Below are positions 7,609-16,634 of a DNA stretch of 64,000 nucleotides, one piece after another. Source of the stretch: Bradyrhizobium niftali (GTDB lineage Bacteria; Pseudomonadota; Alphaproteobacteria; Rhizobiales; Xanthobacteraceae); assembly GCF_004571025.1 (NCBI RefSeq), contig NZ_SPQT01000030.1, positions 62,001 through 126,000 of the forward strand, in the 5' to 3' direction. How positions within the stretch are numbered: the stretch's first letter is position 1; every line of letters begins with the position of its first letter. A program made the position numbers and the translations under genes. The notes under the pieces were generated by a model. It ran no database searches. It had not been told where the DNA came from and worked only from the letters and a program-made list of their open reading frames with translations.

Positions 7609-9114
7609 ATGGTCAGCACCTCGCTATGGATGGATACCGAGATATTGCCGGAGGCGAGTACGCTCAAAGGTGATGTGCATTGCGATGTAGCTGTTGTCGG
7701 CTCGGGGATTGCCGGCCTGTCGACCGCCTACGAGCTCTCCAAGCTTGATCGGTCGGTGATTGTCATCGACCGTAAGGGCATCGCGAGCGGCATGACGGCG
7801 CGCACCTCGGCGCATCTTGCGCCGCTTTGCGATGATTTGATGAGTGAATTCAGGAAGCTGCGTGGCCCGGAAATCGCAAAGCTGTTCTACGAAAGTCAGG
7901 CGGCGGCCGTCGACCGCATCGAGGAAATTCAGGCGAGCGAAACCATCGCCTGTGACTTTCGGCGTCTCGATGGGTATCTCTTTCAGGGCCACGGCATGCC
8001 GGCCGATGTGCTCGATGAGGAGCTGGAAGCGGTGCGCGAAGTCGGTGCGCCCGTCCATCGGCTGGTCGGCGTTCCACTCAAGGGATGTGAGAACCGTCAT
8101 GTGCTTCGCTATCCGCGCCAGGCGACCTTCCACCCGCTCAAATATCTCGCCGGCGTAGCCGCAGTTTGCCAGACCCACGGCGTCCGCTTCTTCGCTAACA
8201 GTCCGGTCGAAGAGGTTGCGCAAGGGGATGGCGCGGTTACGCTGCGAACCGCACAAGGACAGATCACGGCCGGTAACGCCGTGATCGCGACCAACGCCTC
8301 AATTGCCGACCGCTATCAACTGCATTCCAAAGTCGCTCCCTACCGCACCTACGTGCTTGCTTTCGCGATCGCACGGAGCGAATTCCCCGACGCGCTTTAT
8401 TGGGATACCGAGGATCCCTATCACTATGTGCGGCTGCAACCAGGTTCCGACGAGCATGACGTCGTCCTTATCGGCGGCGAAGACCACAAGAGCGGCGAAG
8501 CAAATGACGCCGAGAAGCGCTTTGCCAAATTGGAGAGCTGGGCGCGCGAATTGATCCCTGCCCTTGGCAGGATCACACACCGCTGGTCCGGCCAGGTTCT
8601 CGACACCATTGACTATGCCGGCTTCATCGGCTGCGAGCCTGGCAGCGAACGCATCTACCTCGCGATGGGGGATTCGGGTCAGGGGCTGACCCATGGCGTG
8701 ATGGGCGCGATGCTGAACACGTCCCTCATTCTCGGCGAGCACAACCCCTGGAGTGCCGTATATGCGCCTGGCCGCACACCACTTGCGGCCGCCAGGAATT
8801 TCCTGCGCGAGAACCTGACCATCCTACAAAACCTTGCCGAGTATGTGGCACCGGGTGAAATTGCCTCCCTTGATAAGATTGAGCCGGGTGGGGGCGCCAT
8901 CCTACGGCGGGGCTTCGAAAAGATTGCCGCCTACAGGGACATGGCCGGCGAACTGCACCTTCATTCGGCAAGCTGCACGCATATTGGTTGTCATCTGCAC
9001 TGGAACAGCTTCGAGACCTGCTGGGACTGTCCATGCCACGGCTCGATCTTTGCGCCAAACGGACAACCGATCAATGCGCCAGCCGTGGCTGCCTTGCGAC
9101 CCGTGAAAGTCTAG
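7609..9114 (+). CDS. FAD-dependent oxidoreductase with C-terminal Rieske domain
   Basis: The 501-residue protein opens with a dinucleotide-binding motif (VVGSGIAGLSTAYEL) of the D-amino-acid-oxidase-like FAD family. The last 100 residues are a Rieske [2Fe-2S] domain with CTHIGC and CDCPCH-type ligand pairs (CTH...CPCH near 8976-9040). The fusion suggests a flavin dehydrogenase that passes electrons through its own iron-sulfur centre. The ATG at 7609 is preceded by GGAG; the frame extends upstream to 7552 without a ribosome binding site. A second FAD enzyme follows at once. The substrate is unknown. Confidence 0.9.
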   Translation: MVSTSLWMDTEILPEASTLKGDVHCDVAVVGSGIAGLSTAYELSKLDRSVIVIDRKGIASGMTARTSAHLAPLCDDLMSEFRKLRGPEIAKLFYESQAAAVDRIEEIQASETIACDFRRLDGYLFQGHGMPADVLDEELEAVREVGAPVHRLVGVPLKGCENRHVLRYPRQATFHPLKYLAGVAAVCQTHGVRFFANSPVEEVAQGDGAVTLRTAQGQITAGNAVIATNASIADRYQLHSKVAPYRTYVLAFAIARSEFPDALYWDTEDPYHYVRLQPGSDEHDVVLIGGEDHKSGEANDAEKRFAKLESWARELIPALGRITHRWSGQVLDTIDYAGFIGCEPGSERIYLAMGDSGQGLTHGVMGAMLNTSLILGEHNPWSAVYAPGRTPLAAARNFLRENLTILQNLAEYVAPGEIASLDKIEPGGGAILRRGFEKIAAYRDMAGELHLHSASCTHIGCHLHWNSFETCWDCPCHGSIFAPNGQPINAPAVAALRPVKV

Positions 9115-9177
9115 CGAAACTGGTTCCATGCTCAGGAGAGTTTCATCTTCAAGGACGAAGACATCGAGCAAGATGAT

Positions 9178-10374
9178 TTGCGCAGCTCCCGCACACCTTG
9201 GGCAGCCCTGCCTCCGCCACCAATGGAGGCTATCGCCGACAGCTTTCGTTGCCAGGCTCTGGTCATCGGCGCCGGCATAACCGGCGCTCTGGTGGCCGAA
9301 CGCCTGACACGACAAGGCTATCAGGTGGTCATCATCGATCGCGAGCTTCCCAGCCTCGGCAGTACAGTTGCGAGCACCGCGATGCTGCTCTGGGAGACCG
9401 ACCGTCCTCTCTTTGAACTCGCGCAGCTCTATAACTTCGAGAAAGCCGTCCGCTGCTATCGGGCCAGCCACCATGCCGCGCAGGGCCTTTTGTCCCTGGT
9501 CGCACGTCACGGAATTGCGTGCCAGATGCGGCCACGCCTTTCTCTCTATCTGGCCGTCGATGACAGCCCGAAGGTTGTTCGGGATGAATATGCGCTGAGG
9601 AGCCGCGCTGATCTGCCGACACTGTTTCTCGATCATGCCGAGCTGCTCAACCGGTTTGGAATCGCGCGGGCGGGCGCCCTTTTGTCAAGGGACGCAGCCG
9701 ACGCCGATCCGGTACAGCTCACACGTGGCCTGCTTGAGGTCTCTCTTCAGCGCGGCGCCCGCCTCCTGAAGGCCAACGCGGTTACGTACGACAGCGCGGC
9801 GTCAACTGTGACCGTCGGCCTGGAAAACGGGCTTTCGATCGAAGCGCACCACGTGGTGCTCGCGACCGGCTATGTGATGCCGGGTATCGTAGGCTCCACA
9901 TCGCACCAGCCGGCCTCCAGCTGGGCAATCGCGACCCGACGGCAGCCGAACGCTCTGTGGCCCGAGCAAGCGCTGATCTGGGAAGCGACCCGCAATTATC
10001 ACTATGCGCGCACTACGCCGGATGGCCGCGCCATCTTTGGCGGCGAGGACGATGATGCAATCATCGATCCTGAAGCTCGCGCTGCCGCGACGCCGGCAAA
10101 GGTAAAAGCGCTCAAGGAGCGCTTGAATGCGCTTTGGCCCCGCGCATCCACCGAGCTGGCCTTCAACTGGTCCGGCGCGTTCGATACCACCCGTGACGGG
10201 TTGCCGCTAATTGGCGCTGTGCCCGGCTACAGGAATATCCTTGCCGCTTTCGGCTATGGCGGCAACGGGATTACCTTTAGCTTCCTCGCGGCGGAACTGC
10301 TGTGCACGCTGCTTTCAGGAGGCTCTTCGCCCCTGCTCGACGTTCTTGCGCTCGACCGCGATCTCCCCAGCTAA
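9178..10374 (+). CDS. FAD-dependent oxidoreductase (DAO-type)
   Basis: The protein has an N-terminal VIGAGITGALVAERL FAD-binding motif and a C-terminal GYGGNGITFS segment typical of DAO-family enzymes. It follows the FAD-Rieske gene in the same frame after a TAG. The start is uncertain: the only standard codons are a TTG at 9178 and an ATG at 9223. Protein-like sequence (FKDEDIEQDDLRSSRTPW) continues upstream of the TTG, and an AGGAGAG lies at about 9133 with no ATG after it. The original start may have been lost. The two tandem flavoenzymes probably act in one oxidative pathway. Confidence 0.85.
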   Translation: MRSSRTPWAALPPPPMEAIADSFRCQALVIGAGITGALVAERLTRQGYQVVIIDRELPSLGSTVASTAMLLWETDRPLFELAQLYNFEKAVRCYRASHHAAQGLLSLVARHGIACQMRPRLSLYLAVDDSPKVVRDEYALRSRADLPTLFLDHAELLNRFGIARAGALLSRDAADADPVQLTRGLLEVSLQRGARLLKANAVTYDSAASTVTVGLENGLSIEAHHVVLATGYVMPGIVGSTSHQPASSWAIATRRQPNALWPEQALIWEATRNYHYARTTPDGRAIFGGEDDDAIIDPEARAAATPAKVKALKERLNALWPRASTELAFNWSGAFDTTRDGLPLIGAVPGYRNILAAFGYGGNGITFSFLAAELLCTLLSGGSSPLLDVLALDRDLPS

Positions 10375-10499
10375 CGACGCGCTATCAGATAGCCAAGCAT
10401 GAAGGCGACGAGGAGCGACGGCAGTGGGGTCTCCCGGACCACATCGCGCAGAAAGGCGAGCGCTAGTCCGAAAAGTTGAAAAACGCGGTCAAGACGCCG

Positions 10500-10600
10500 A
10501 TGATAGTTCGGACATCGACCTGCTCTGCTATTGCGAGTGCATCATCGACCTCAATTCCCCGGTACCGGACGGTGCTCTCGATTTTGGTGTGCCCCGGCGT
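10500..10600 (-). pseudogene. tyrosine-recombinase C-terminal fragment
   Basis: On the minus strand, 10511-10597 encodes GHTKIESTVRYRGIEVDDAL, the C-terminal pattern of rhizobial tyrosine recombinases that carries the Tyr nucleophile. The flanking frames give no more of the enzyme, so only a scar is left. It suggests a past mobile-element insertion between the FAD genes and the CopG-esterase operon. Confidence 0.6.
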
Positions 10601-10765
10601 GGGAGCACGACGGACCTGTTTTCGTTTGAAGCCTTTGAACGAGCTGGCCATTGGGCTTGCGATGATCGGAGGCGAGTTTCGCCAGGAATTTCTTGCCCTC
10701 CACGATGCGGTGACCGCTCTCGACGTGACGCCCCGCCTTGCGCGAGCTGCTCGTCCAAGGTCATT

Positions 10766-10838
10766 GGATGGCACCATCCCCCCTTGAAAGGCGTCCCGGA
10801 GCATCTAGATAACATCCCTATACCATCCAGTGGGATGG
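10766..10838. promoter_or_regulatory. candidate CopG operator: two inverted repeats
   Basis: GGATGG-CA-CCATCC lies at 10766-10779 and CCATCC-AGTG-GGATGG at 10823-10838, followed by further GATGG repeats up to the CopG start at 10860. Two copies of the same 6-bp arm pair directly upstream of a ribbon-helix-helix gene fit autoregulation. The operator role is inferred. Confidence 0.55.
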
Positions 10839-10859
10839 CAGATGGATGGATGGTTCTCT

Positions 10860-11279
10860 ATGGCCGCTAATGTGCACGAGCTGCGATCCAAGTCCCCCGA
10901 CACCGAGAAGATCACGATCAACCTTGGCTACGTCGACCTCGGTCATGTCGATCTTATGGTGCAGGAAGGGTTCTATTCGAACCGGACCGATTTCATCCGG
11001 ACAGCAATCCGGAACCAGCTCGAGCGACACGTAGAGGTCGTCAGACAGTCCACGGCCCGGAAGAACCTGGACCTCGGCCTGCGCAACTACACTCGCGAGG
11101 ATCTCGAAGCGGCGCGGCGCGCCGGCGAGATGCTGCAGATCAATGTTTTGGGCTTAGCCACCATCGCCCAGGACGTCACTCCCGAGTTGGCTCGCGCCAC
11201 AATCGCGTCGGTCTCGGTGCTGGGGGCCCTTCACGCCACTCCCGCGGTCAAGGCCGCTCTCGCCGACAGAACGAGGTGA
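10860..11279 (+). CDS. CopG-family (ribbon-helix-helix) regulator
   Basis: After a short N-terminus the sequence reads KITINLGYVDLGHVDLMVQEG, a beta-strand, then SNRTDFIRTAIRNQLERH, the two helices of a ribbon-helix-helix DNA-binding fold. The C-terminal half is longer than in typical CopG antitoxins (about 75 residues) and may sense a ligand. The start is the ATG at 10860, although the frame opens at 10830. The stop lies three bases before the esterase start, so the two are one operon. Inverted repeats upstream suggest self-control. Confidence 0.82.
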   Translation: MAANVHELRSKSPDTEKITINLGYVDLGHVDLMVQEGFYSNRTDFIRTAIRNQLERHVEVVRQSTARKNLDLGLRNYTREDLEAARRAGEMLQINVLGLATIAQDVTPELARATIASVSVLGALHATPAVKAALADRTR

Positions 11280-11282
11280 ACG

Positions 11283-12473
11283 ATGCTGAATCAAGACATA
11301 GTCCGCGAAGCAACCCGCCTCACGCGTGCCGGCCAACTGGTCGAGGCCACCGCGCTGCTGCAGCGCATGCTCCAGGGCGGTAGCGCTCCAACGCCGGAGT
11401 CTCGCAGCGCCTCTCAGGCTCGGCTCCCGCAGCTCGATCCGCTTACCATCGACGCCACGGCCAACGTCGTCGAGGAGCGGGAAGCTCCGCAGATTGCGCC
11501 GATCCGCTCTGCACAGGGACGCAGACGCTCCCTACCGCTCGACGGCATGCGGGATTTTTCCGGGCTCGGCCTGCGAAGTCCGATCACGCGCGCTCCTCTG
11601 TCCCCATCGGACATCGTGCCCGAGGGCACACGGTTTATCGCCGGTACCTTCAGTAACGCCGCAGGAAGCCGGACCTACAAGCTGTTCATCCCAAGCCGCT
11701 GTCAGGGACAACGGCTTCCCCTGATCGTCATGCTTCACGGCTGCACCCAGTCGCCGGACGATTTCGCGGCCGGCACCCGAATGAACTTCCTGGCAGAAGA
11801 GCAGAATTGCTTCGTGGTCTATCCTGAGCAGCCGAGCGGAGCCAACCAGTCGAAGTGCTGGAACTGGTTTCGCACGGGCGACCAGCGCCGCGGCGGGGGC
11901 GAGCCCTCGATGATCGCCGGCATTACCCGCCAGATCATGCGCAACCATGTGATCGATCCGAAGCGCGTATACGTCGCGGGTCTGTCGGCCGGCGGGGCCG
12001 CTGCCGCCATCATGGGCGCAACGTATAGCGACCTGTACGCGGCCGTCGGTATTCATTCAGGCCTCGCGTGTGGAGCCGCGAGCGATCTTCCCTCCGCGTT
12101 CGCAGCCATGCGGCAGGGAGGCGGCTCCAAGGCAGTTGCGGACGGCAAAACTTCTGTACCGACCATCGTTTTCCATGGCGATCGCGACACTACGGTGCAT
12201 CCGAAGAATGGCGATCAGATTATCGAGCAGTCCGCCAGGGCAACGAGGCCGACGACGAAGGTACTTCGCGGACGCGTACCCCACGGCCATGCCTATACTC
12301 GCACCATCCTGATCGACGGGGCCGGTCGGGCGATTTCCGAACACTGGAACATCGATGGCGCCGGACACGCGTGGTCAGGCGGCAGCCCCGCCGGGTCCTA
12401 CACTGATCCGCAAGGGCCGGATGCGACGAGGGAAATGCTGCGCTTCTTCCTCGAGCATTCGCTCGGTGGGTAA
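11283..12473 (+). CDS. PHB-depolymerase-family esterase
   Basis: This alpha/beta hydrolase has a non-conserved N-terminal region of about 110 residues and then a catalytic domain. Visible landmarks are MLHGCTQSPDDFAAGTRMN (oxyanion region), the GLSAGG nucleophile elbow with the catalytic Ser, FHGDRDTTVH with a likely catalytic Asp, and GAGHAWSGG with the His. This is the LpqC / polyhydroxybutyrate-depolymerase-like family that hydrolyses polyester or aryl esters. There is no signal peptide, so the enzyme is probably cytoplasmic. A phasin-like gene nearby at 12849 fits a link to PHB metabolism. Confidence 0.9.
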   Translation: MLNQDIVREATRLTRAGQLVEATALLQRMLQGGSAPTPESRSASQARLPQLDPLTIDATANVVEEREAPQIAPIRSAQGRRRSLPLDGMRDFSGLGLRSPITRAPLSPSDIVPEGTRFIAGTFSNAAGSRTYKLFIPSRCQGQRLPLIVMLHGCTQSPDDFAAGTRMNFLAEEQNCFVVYPEQPSGANQSKCWNWFRTGDQRRGGGEPSMIAGITRQIMRNHVIDPKRVYVAGLSAGGAAAAIMGATYSDLYAAVGIHSGLACGAASDLPSAFAAMRQGGGSKAVADGKTSVPTIVFHGDRDTTVHPKNGDQIIEQSARATRPTTKVLRGRVPHGHAYTRTILIDGAGRAISEHWNIDGAGHAWSGGSPAGSYTDPQGPDATREMLRFFLEHSLGG

Positions 12474-12480
12474 TCTGGCT

Positions 12481-12605
12481 TCACTGGGCGCTCAGGTTGT
12501 CCTCGAGCACATCGCCGAGTTTCCTGATCAGCTTGGCGTCGCCGAAGCCGGCCTCTATCCGCCAGCGCGGGGCGCGACGGGCGAGAAACAGGTCGCTTAG
12601 ATCAC
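12481..12605 (-). pseudogene. unrecognised C-terminal gene fragment
   Basis: About 40 codons on the minus strand read as plausible protein (DLFLARRAPRWRIEAG, then FGDAKLIRKLGDVLEDNL) and end at a stop, with no start upstream. I do not recognise the family. The rest of the 12474-12848 gap shows no gene. Confidence 0.3.
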
Positions 12606-12848
12606 CGGGCGTTTGGGATCATCCTCTCGGCAACGTTCGGCCCGTTGAACATAGGTCAGGAAGATCGCCAGTTAGACGTTCGTTGGTTGGAGTTGCTACC
12701 TAAAATCATCGGCGGCATCGCAGAACGTGCAATGATCTCAGTTCATGCGGGACTCCAACAACGCACGGTTTGGAACACCACGTCACAAAGCCTGTTGTTC
12801 TCTCAGAAATGACCGTTGTGGTCGCCTCCCCATTTCTTGGAGCGTCAG

Positions 12849-13313
12849 ATGAGCAAACGCAAACCGGCGACAGCGCCAAAGCGCGCCCGCAATCCGAAAA
12901 TGGCCGCGCGGGCCCAACGGAACAAGCAGGCCATTGTTAGAAGCCCGCCTGAGCTTCATGATGATCCTAACTACGAGGTTCCTATCATTGAGCCTCGGGT
13001 GGATGCCTTACCAGATGACCTCAGTCAGAGCATGACCGATAGCGATTCAACGAAAGGCTTTGCTTTGGCGACGGCAAACATGCAGGCGTATCAAGCGAAG
13101 CTTCTTGAGATAGCCGGGGCCAACGCGCAATTTGCCTTTGAATTCGGCCTGAGACTTGCGACGATCAGGTCACCAACTGAATTTTTCGGCGTCATTACGG
13201 AGTTTACCAGCAGACGGGTCGATATGTTCGGGCAACAATCGAACGAACTGGCGGCATATCCGTTCTGGCGCATCAAGCCGCCCCGAGAGCTCACGGCTCT
13301 GCCGGAACGATAA
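12849..13313 (+). CDS. phasin-like protein, 154 aa
   Basis: The ATG at 12849 follows TTGGAGCG. The N-terminus is Lys/Arg/Ala-rich (MSKRKPATAPKRARN), resembling the basic tails of PHB-granule proteins. From about residue 65 a helical region (GFALATANMQAYQAKLLEIA, then NAQFAFEFGLRLATIRSP) matches the amphipathic helices of phasins, followed by EFTSRRVDMFGQQ. Phasins coat polyhydroxybutyrate granules. The PHB-depolymerase-like esterase 370 bases upstream supports this reading, but the assignment rests on pattern alone. Confidence 0.65.
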   Translation: MSKRKPATAPKRARNPKMAARAQRNKQAIVRSPPELHDDPNYEVPIIEPRVDALPDDLSQSMTDSDSTKGFALATANMQAYQAKLLEIAGANAQFAFEFGLRLATIRSPTEFFGVITEFTSRRVDMFGQQSNELAAYPFWRIKPPRELTALPER

Positions 13314-13451
13314 CTGCAAACCTGCTGCGGCAAAGGATGGACGCAAATGCGGATCACGCACGCGCCGATCAACGTTGCTTGCTTTCGGCTGGGGAGCGCC
13401 GCTCACAACGAGGGAGCGTCAACTCTCTTGAAGAACGCCTTACATGGCGAA

Positions 13452-13506
13452 ACATCGATCGGCCAAGTCTGGGAAATCAAGGGGTTACGCTGGATTTGGT
13501 AGCGGG
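13452..13506. repeat. 55-bp direct repeat, left copy (island end)
   Basis: This copy begins ACATCGATCGGCCAAGTC and ends TGGTAGCGGG. It matches 26374-26428 at 52 of 55 positions; all three differences are transitions. The last ten bases equal the 3' end of a tRNA-Met, including CCA on the minus strand. It probably marks the left end of the island. Confidence 0.85.
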
Positions 13507-13517
13507 AGACCGCTACC
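13498..13517. repeat. perfect 8-bp inverted repeat at left island end
   Basis: GGTAGCGG-GAGA-CCGCTACC overlaps the end of the direct repeat. The right-end repeat lacks the second arm. It could be a recombinase arm site or chance. Confidence 0.6.
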
Positions 13518-13645
13518 GCCTTTCCCCACATGGGTCAAATCCGCGATATTTCCTCCGATCGTCCGCCTGAACACGGAAACTGGTCGGATGGTGGATTCTG
13601 CCGCGCATCCGATCCTCGATGGCGACATCGATGGGATTGGCTCAC

Positions 13646-14083
13646 TCAGTCATACTGAGGCGTGTGCGAGCTGCCTCGGCCCGCCGCACTTTCCGCAACC
13701 GCGGGCCGGGATGCGGGCGCGGCCTCGGCTGCTTTCGGGGGTGTCAGCGTCTCGGTCAGCTCGCCGCGCGCCATCGTCACCTCGCCGCGATGCACCGAGC
13801 GAAGTCGCCAGCCCTGATAGTCTCCGTCGAGCTTCAGGCGCAGCGTGGCCTTGGTCGTCTGATCGACGAAGATCCCGACGCTCTGATCGCTGCCGACGAC
13901 GGTTCCGACCAGCACGAGCCGCAGCTCGGCCGGCGGCGGGCTCGGCGGCATTGGCGGCGCTTTCGACGCGGACTCCGAAGCCACGGGTGGTGGTGGCGGC
14001 CGCCGCGCGGCCGAGAAGATAGGCCGTTGGTTCGTATCCGACAGCACCGCGAGCGGAACTGCGCAGAGCGGATTGCCGCGCAT
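13646..14083 (-). pseudogene. GspN/GspC-like secretion protein, 5'-truncated
   Basis: The frame reads NPLCAVPLAVLSDTNQRPIF, a Pro-rich linker, then a small beta domain (LVLVGTVVGSDQSVGIFVDQ, GWRLRSVHRGEVTMARG), which resembles the periplasmic part of the type II secretion GspN/GspC-like proteins of bradyrhizobia. The N-terminal membrane anchor expected of this family is missing upstream. No other secretion gene is near. It is probably a remnant carried just inside the left island boundary. Confidence 0.55.
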
Positions 14084-14349
14084 CGCCTCCCGCCTGACGG
14101 GAGACCGCGATGGCGCGGCAGGATCGTGTGCCGGTTTCGACGTTTAGCGGTCCAATGCACTACACGCCGTTTTCACCGATGGAATAGGTCTCGCCCACTG
14201 GGCAAAACCGTGATCTTTTGCGCAACGCGCTCGGCTAATATCTGCCGGAGGCGATATAATTTCGAGAGCGCTTCTACTCCCTGCTCATATGAGCCGCATA
14301 GGATCGCCGCACGACACGGGATGCGCCCGCCTACGCCGTCTAGTCTAGG

Positions 14350-15084
14350 TCACTTCGACGCAAGTCTTTCCGCAGCGAGCCCCAGACCGACGGTGGTGAC
14401 GTCACGCAATTTGGCGGCAAGGTCCGCGCTCACAATCCGCAGGAGGTTGGCGCGGAGCTCTGGTCTGCTCGCGGTGAATTCTCTCATATGCTGGAGGTCC
14501 AAGCTTGCAACCGTTCCGGGGCCGCGGGCCACGACGTCCACCGGACTGGCCAAGCCGCTGTAGGCGCTCACGTCCCCGATGAGTTGACCGGGCCGAAGCG
14601 CCATTCTGGTGTCGTTGCCGAGAATGGCTTCGAGGTCACCGGCAATGACGACGATGGTCTCGGATATGTGCTGCCCCTTTTTGAGGATAACCTCGCCTGG
14701 TGAGCAGTCGGCCCACCGGGCAAGGCTGACCAACCTCAAAAATTCCCGTTTGTCGATCGAGCTGAACGCGACTTGGTAGAGCCGTTCTTCCCTGTCACTG
14801 AGAACGACCGGCCGCCGCTCCAAAAATATCGCCACGACCCGAATCGCGTTGACCATCATGAACGCCGCGCCCCAGAAGATCGGCGGCCATAATTTGTCGT
14901 CCTGAAGATAGTAATAGGGCAAAGTCAGTCCCTCTCCGACGATCGCCAGGACACGAAGCGTGAGGACGCCCCGCGCCGAGAACGCCACAAGGAACACGAT
15001 GTTTGACAGGTTGATCAGACCGTTGATCCCAAGGACCTGATCGACCACGAACGCGTACATAGGGACTCCAACGACGTTTTTCAC
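14350..15084 (-). CDS. Popeye-like membrane protein with cyclic-nucleotide-binding domain
   Basis: The first 110 residues hold about three hydrophobic helices (INLSNIVFLVAFSARG, LRVLAIVGEGLTLPYYYL, PPIFWGAAFMMVNAIRVVA), arranged as in Popeye-domain proteins. A cNMP-binding-like beta-roll follows from about residue 130 (GEVILKKGQHISETIVVIAG, then ALRPGQLIGDVSAYSG). Popeye proteins bind cAMP in animals; bacterial homologues are uncharacterised. The phosphate-binding cassette is not canonical, so ligand binding is unproven. ATG codons at 15084 and 15060 are both possible starts. Confidence 0.7.
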   Translation of the reverse strand: MKNVVGVPMYAFVVDQVLGINGLINLSNIVFLVAFSARGVLTLRVLAIVGEGLTLPYYYLQDDKLWPPIFWGAAFMMVNAIRVVAIFLERRPVVLSDREERLYQVAFSSIDKREFLRLVSLARWADCSPGEVILKKGQHISETIVVIAGDLEAILGNDTRMALRPGQLIGDVSAYSGLASPVDVVARGPGTVASLDLQHMREFTASRPELRANLLRIVSADLAAKLRDVTTVGLGLAAERLASK

Positions 15085-15616
15085 ACGTCCGTAATGCGGC
15101 CGTCGACATCAGAATGGCGGGGGCCATACCGTTGACCAGTCAACGCACGAATTCGATAGAGGAACCAACTCTCGAATATAAGGACAACATAGGAATCGAG
15201 GACCGAGGTACGCTGAGTTCGGAGATTTCCGCGTCACCGGGGATGGTTGCGTGACTGCACCAGTCAGCACGTGGTCGGTACCAGGCTCCTGTCTCTCTGG
15301 CTCCTCGCATTTGGCTGGCTCTTATTCGAATTCACATGCCTTCGCGTTCATCTTCCAAACCAACATTCGCCCATGGTGGCGATGGAGATAGAAGATAATT
15401 CATCCTGCGCCGGAGATCCGAAGAGCCTGGTTCGAAGAGCAGCTTTGGCGATATTCCGGTTTCTTCTCGGGAATGACGCCGCGCCAATGCGATATCGCCC
15501 AGAAGCGCGCTATATTCGGGGCCGCGGGCCGAAATGGCGAGAGAAGCACGGCCTAGATCCATCTGCGGGATCGTGAGCGCTTGATCGCAAGCGCTTCCGA
15601 CGAACGGTCCCGCGTC
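15085..15616. other. non-coding stretch before truncated parA
   Basis: No convincing gene is seen on either strand. The N-terminal part of the ParA gene that should lie here is absent: the in-frame stop at 15554 comes after only some 20 non-conserved codons. Confidence 0.5.
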
Positions 15617-16156
15617 ATGATCGTCGCCTTGTTGGAGACCGACCCGCAAGGGTCGTTGCAGTTGTGGAGGGGATTGCGGAGAAGGCGCTGGCCACGCGTG
15701 TTCCCCCTAGGCTCTGGCGAACTTGCACCATGGCTCGCACGCCATCGTCACCTCTTCGATCTCGCGGTTGTCGATACGCCGGCGCACGACGGCAAGACGA
15801 TCGCAGAGGCGGTCAAGGCAACCGATCTTGCTCTGATCGTCACCCAGCCCACCATGCTGGCGACGTCGGTCGCGATGCGCCTGAGGGGCCTGTTCCTTGA
15901 GCATGACATCCCGTTCGCGATCCTCCTGTCCCAGACACCGCCGACCCTGAGTGCCCGCCTCGCTCAATGGATCGACAACCACCGCCTGTTGGGCACCGTT
16001 GTGCAGGGACAGCTCGCCTATCGCTTCGCCTATCAGGACGCGATCGCGGTCGGTCTGGGCGTCGTTGAATACGAGCCGGAGGGCCGGGCAGCCGCCGAGG
16101 TGCAGATCGTCACCGATTGGATCCTGCGCCGGCTGGAGATCATCAATGAGCCGTAA
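15617..16156 (+). pseudogene. ParA-like ATPase lacking the P-loop
   Basis: The protein starts MIVALLETDPQGSLQLW, which corresponds to the second strand of ParA/MinD ATPases (LDTDPQG), and continues with VVDTPAHDGKTIAEAV (switch II) and ALIVTQPTMLATSVAM. The deviant Walker A motif (KGGxGKT), normally about 30 residues earlier, is missing. ParA proteins segregate plasmids or integrated elements. Without the P-loop it should not bind ATP, so it is either a remnant or 5'-truncated by rearrangement. The downstream partner gene overlaps its end. Confidence 0.72.
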
Positions 16157-16487
16157 CCCCAAGGAAGCGCTGGATGCAGGAACCCGGCATCTTCGCAATG
16201 CTCTGACTTATTCGCAGCCCGACGGTTCTCCGGGTTCCAGCGGCGAAACGTTGCGAACGACCGTCACGATAAGGCCGAATCTTCATAGCGCGCTCCGCAT
16301 TTTAGCGGCTACCCGGGGGTGCCGACTGAATGACCTCCTCGTCGTCGCGATTGAGGATCTGCTGGTACAGCAGGGCGCCCTTCCCGGCGCTGTCAGCCGC
16401 CCTGCCCTGCGTCAGCGGCTCCAGACGAACGGACCGAGCAACCCGAGCGAGGGTCCGGCCGGCTTGCCGCTCGAGGGGGACGCCTGA
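16146..16487 (+). CDS. small ParA-partner-like protein, 113 aa
   Basis: The ATG overlaps the end of the truncated parA, the usual layout for a partition pair. The middle section (TTVTIRPNLHSALRILAATR, then LNDLLVVAIEDLLVQQG) fits a ribbon-helix-helix DNA-binding unit. N- and C-terminal tails are flexible. It may be a ParB/ParG-like centromere-binding protein or the element's own regulator. The assignment comes mainly from position. Confidence 0.6.
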   Translation: MSRNPKEALDAGTRHLRNALTYSQPDGSPGSSGETLRTTVTIRPNLHSALRILAATRGCRLNDLLVVAIEDLLVQQGALPGAVSRPALRQRLQTNGPSNPSEGPAGLPLEGDA

Positions 16488-16530
16488 ATCGAATTGGGGT
16501 GCACGGGAGCATCAGGGAGGGCAGCCAACG

Positions 16531-16554
16531 ACATCTAGTGAACCGACTAGATGT
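16531..16554. other. candidate oriT: inverted repeat upstream of relaxase
   Basis: ACATCTAGT-GAACCG-ACTAGATGT has perfect 9-bp arms and a 6-base loop, 80 bases upstream of the MobV-type relaxase start. MobV/Pre relaxases act at such hairpin origins directly before their gene. The nick site is not identified. Confidence 0.55.
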
Positions 16555-16634
16555 TCGCGGATCGGTGGATTTGGCTTCGCTTCCCTCTTGCTGCCGCTTC
16601 GACCATGGTGGGGACCAAATGGAGCACACTCACC

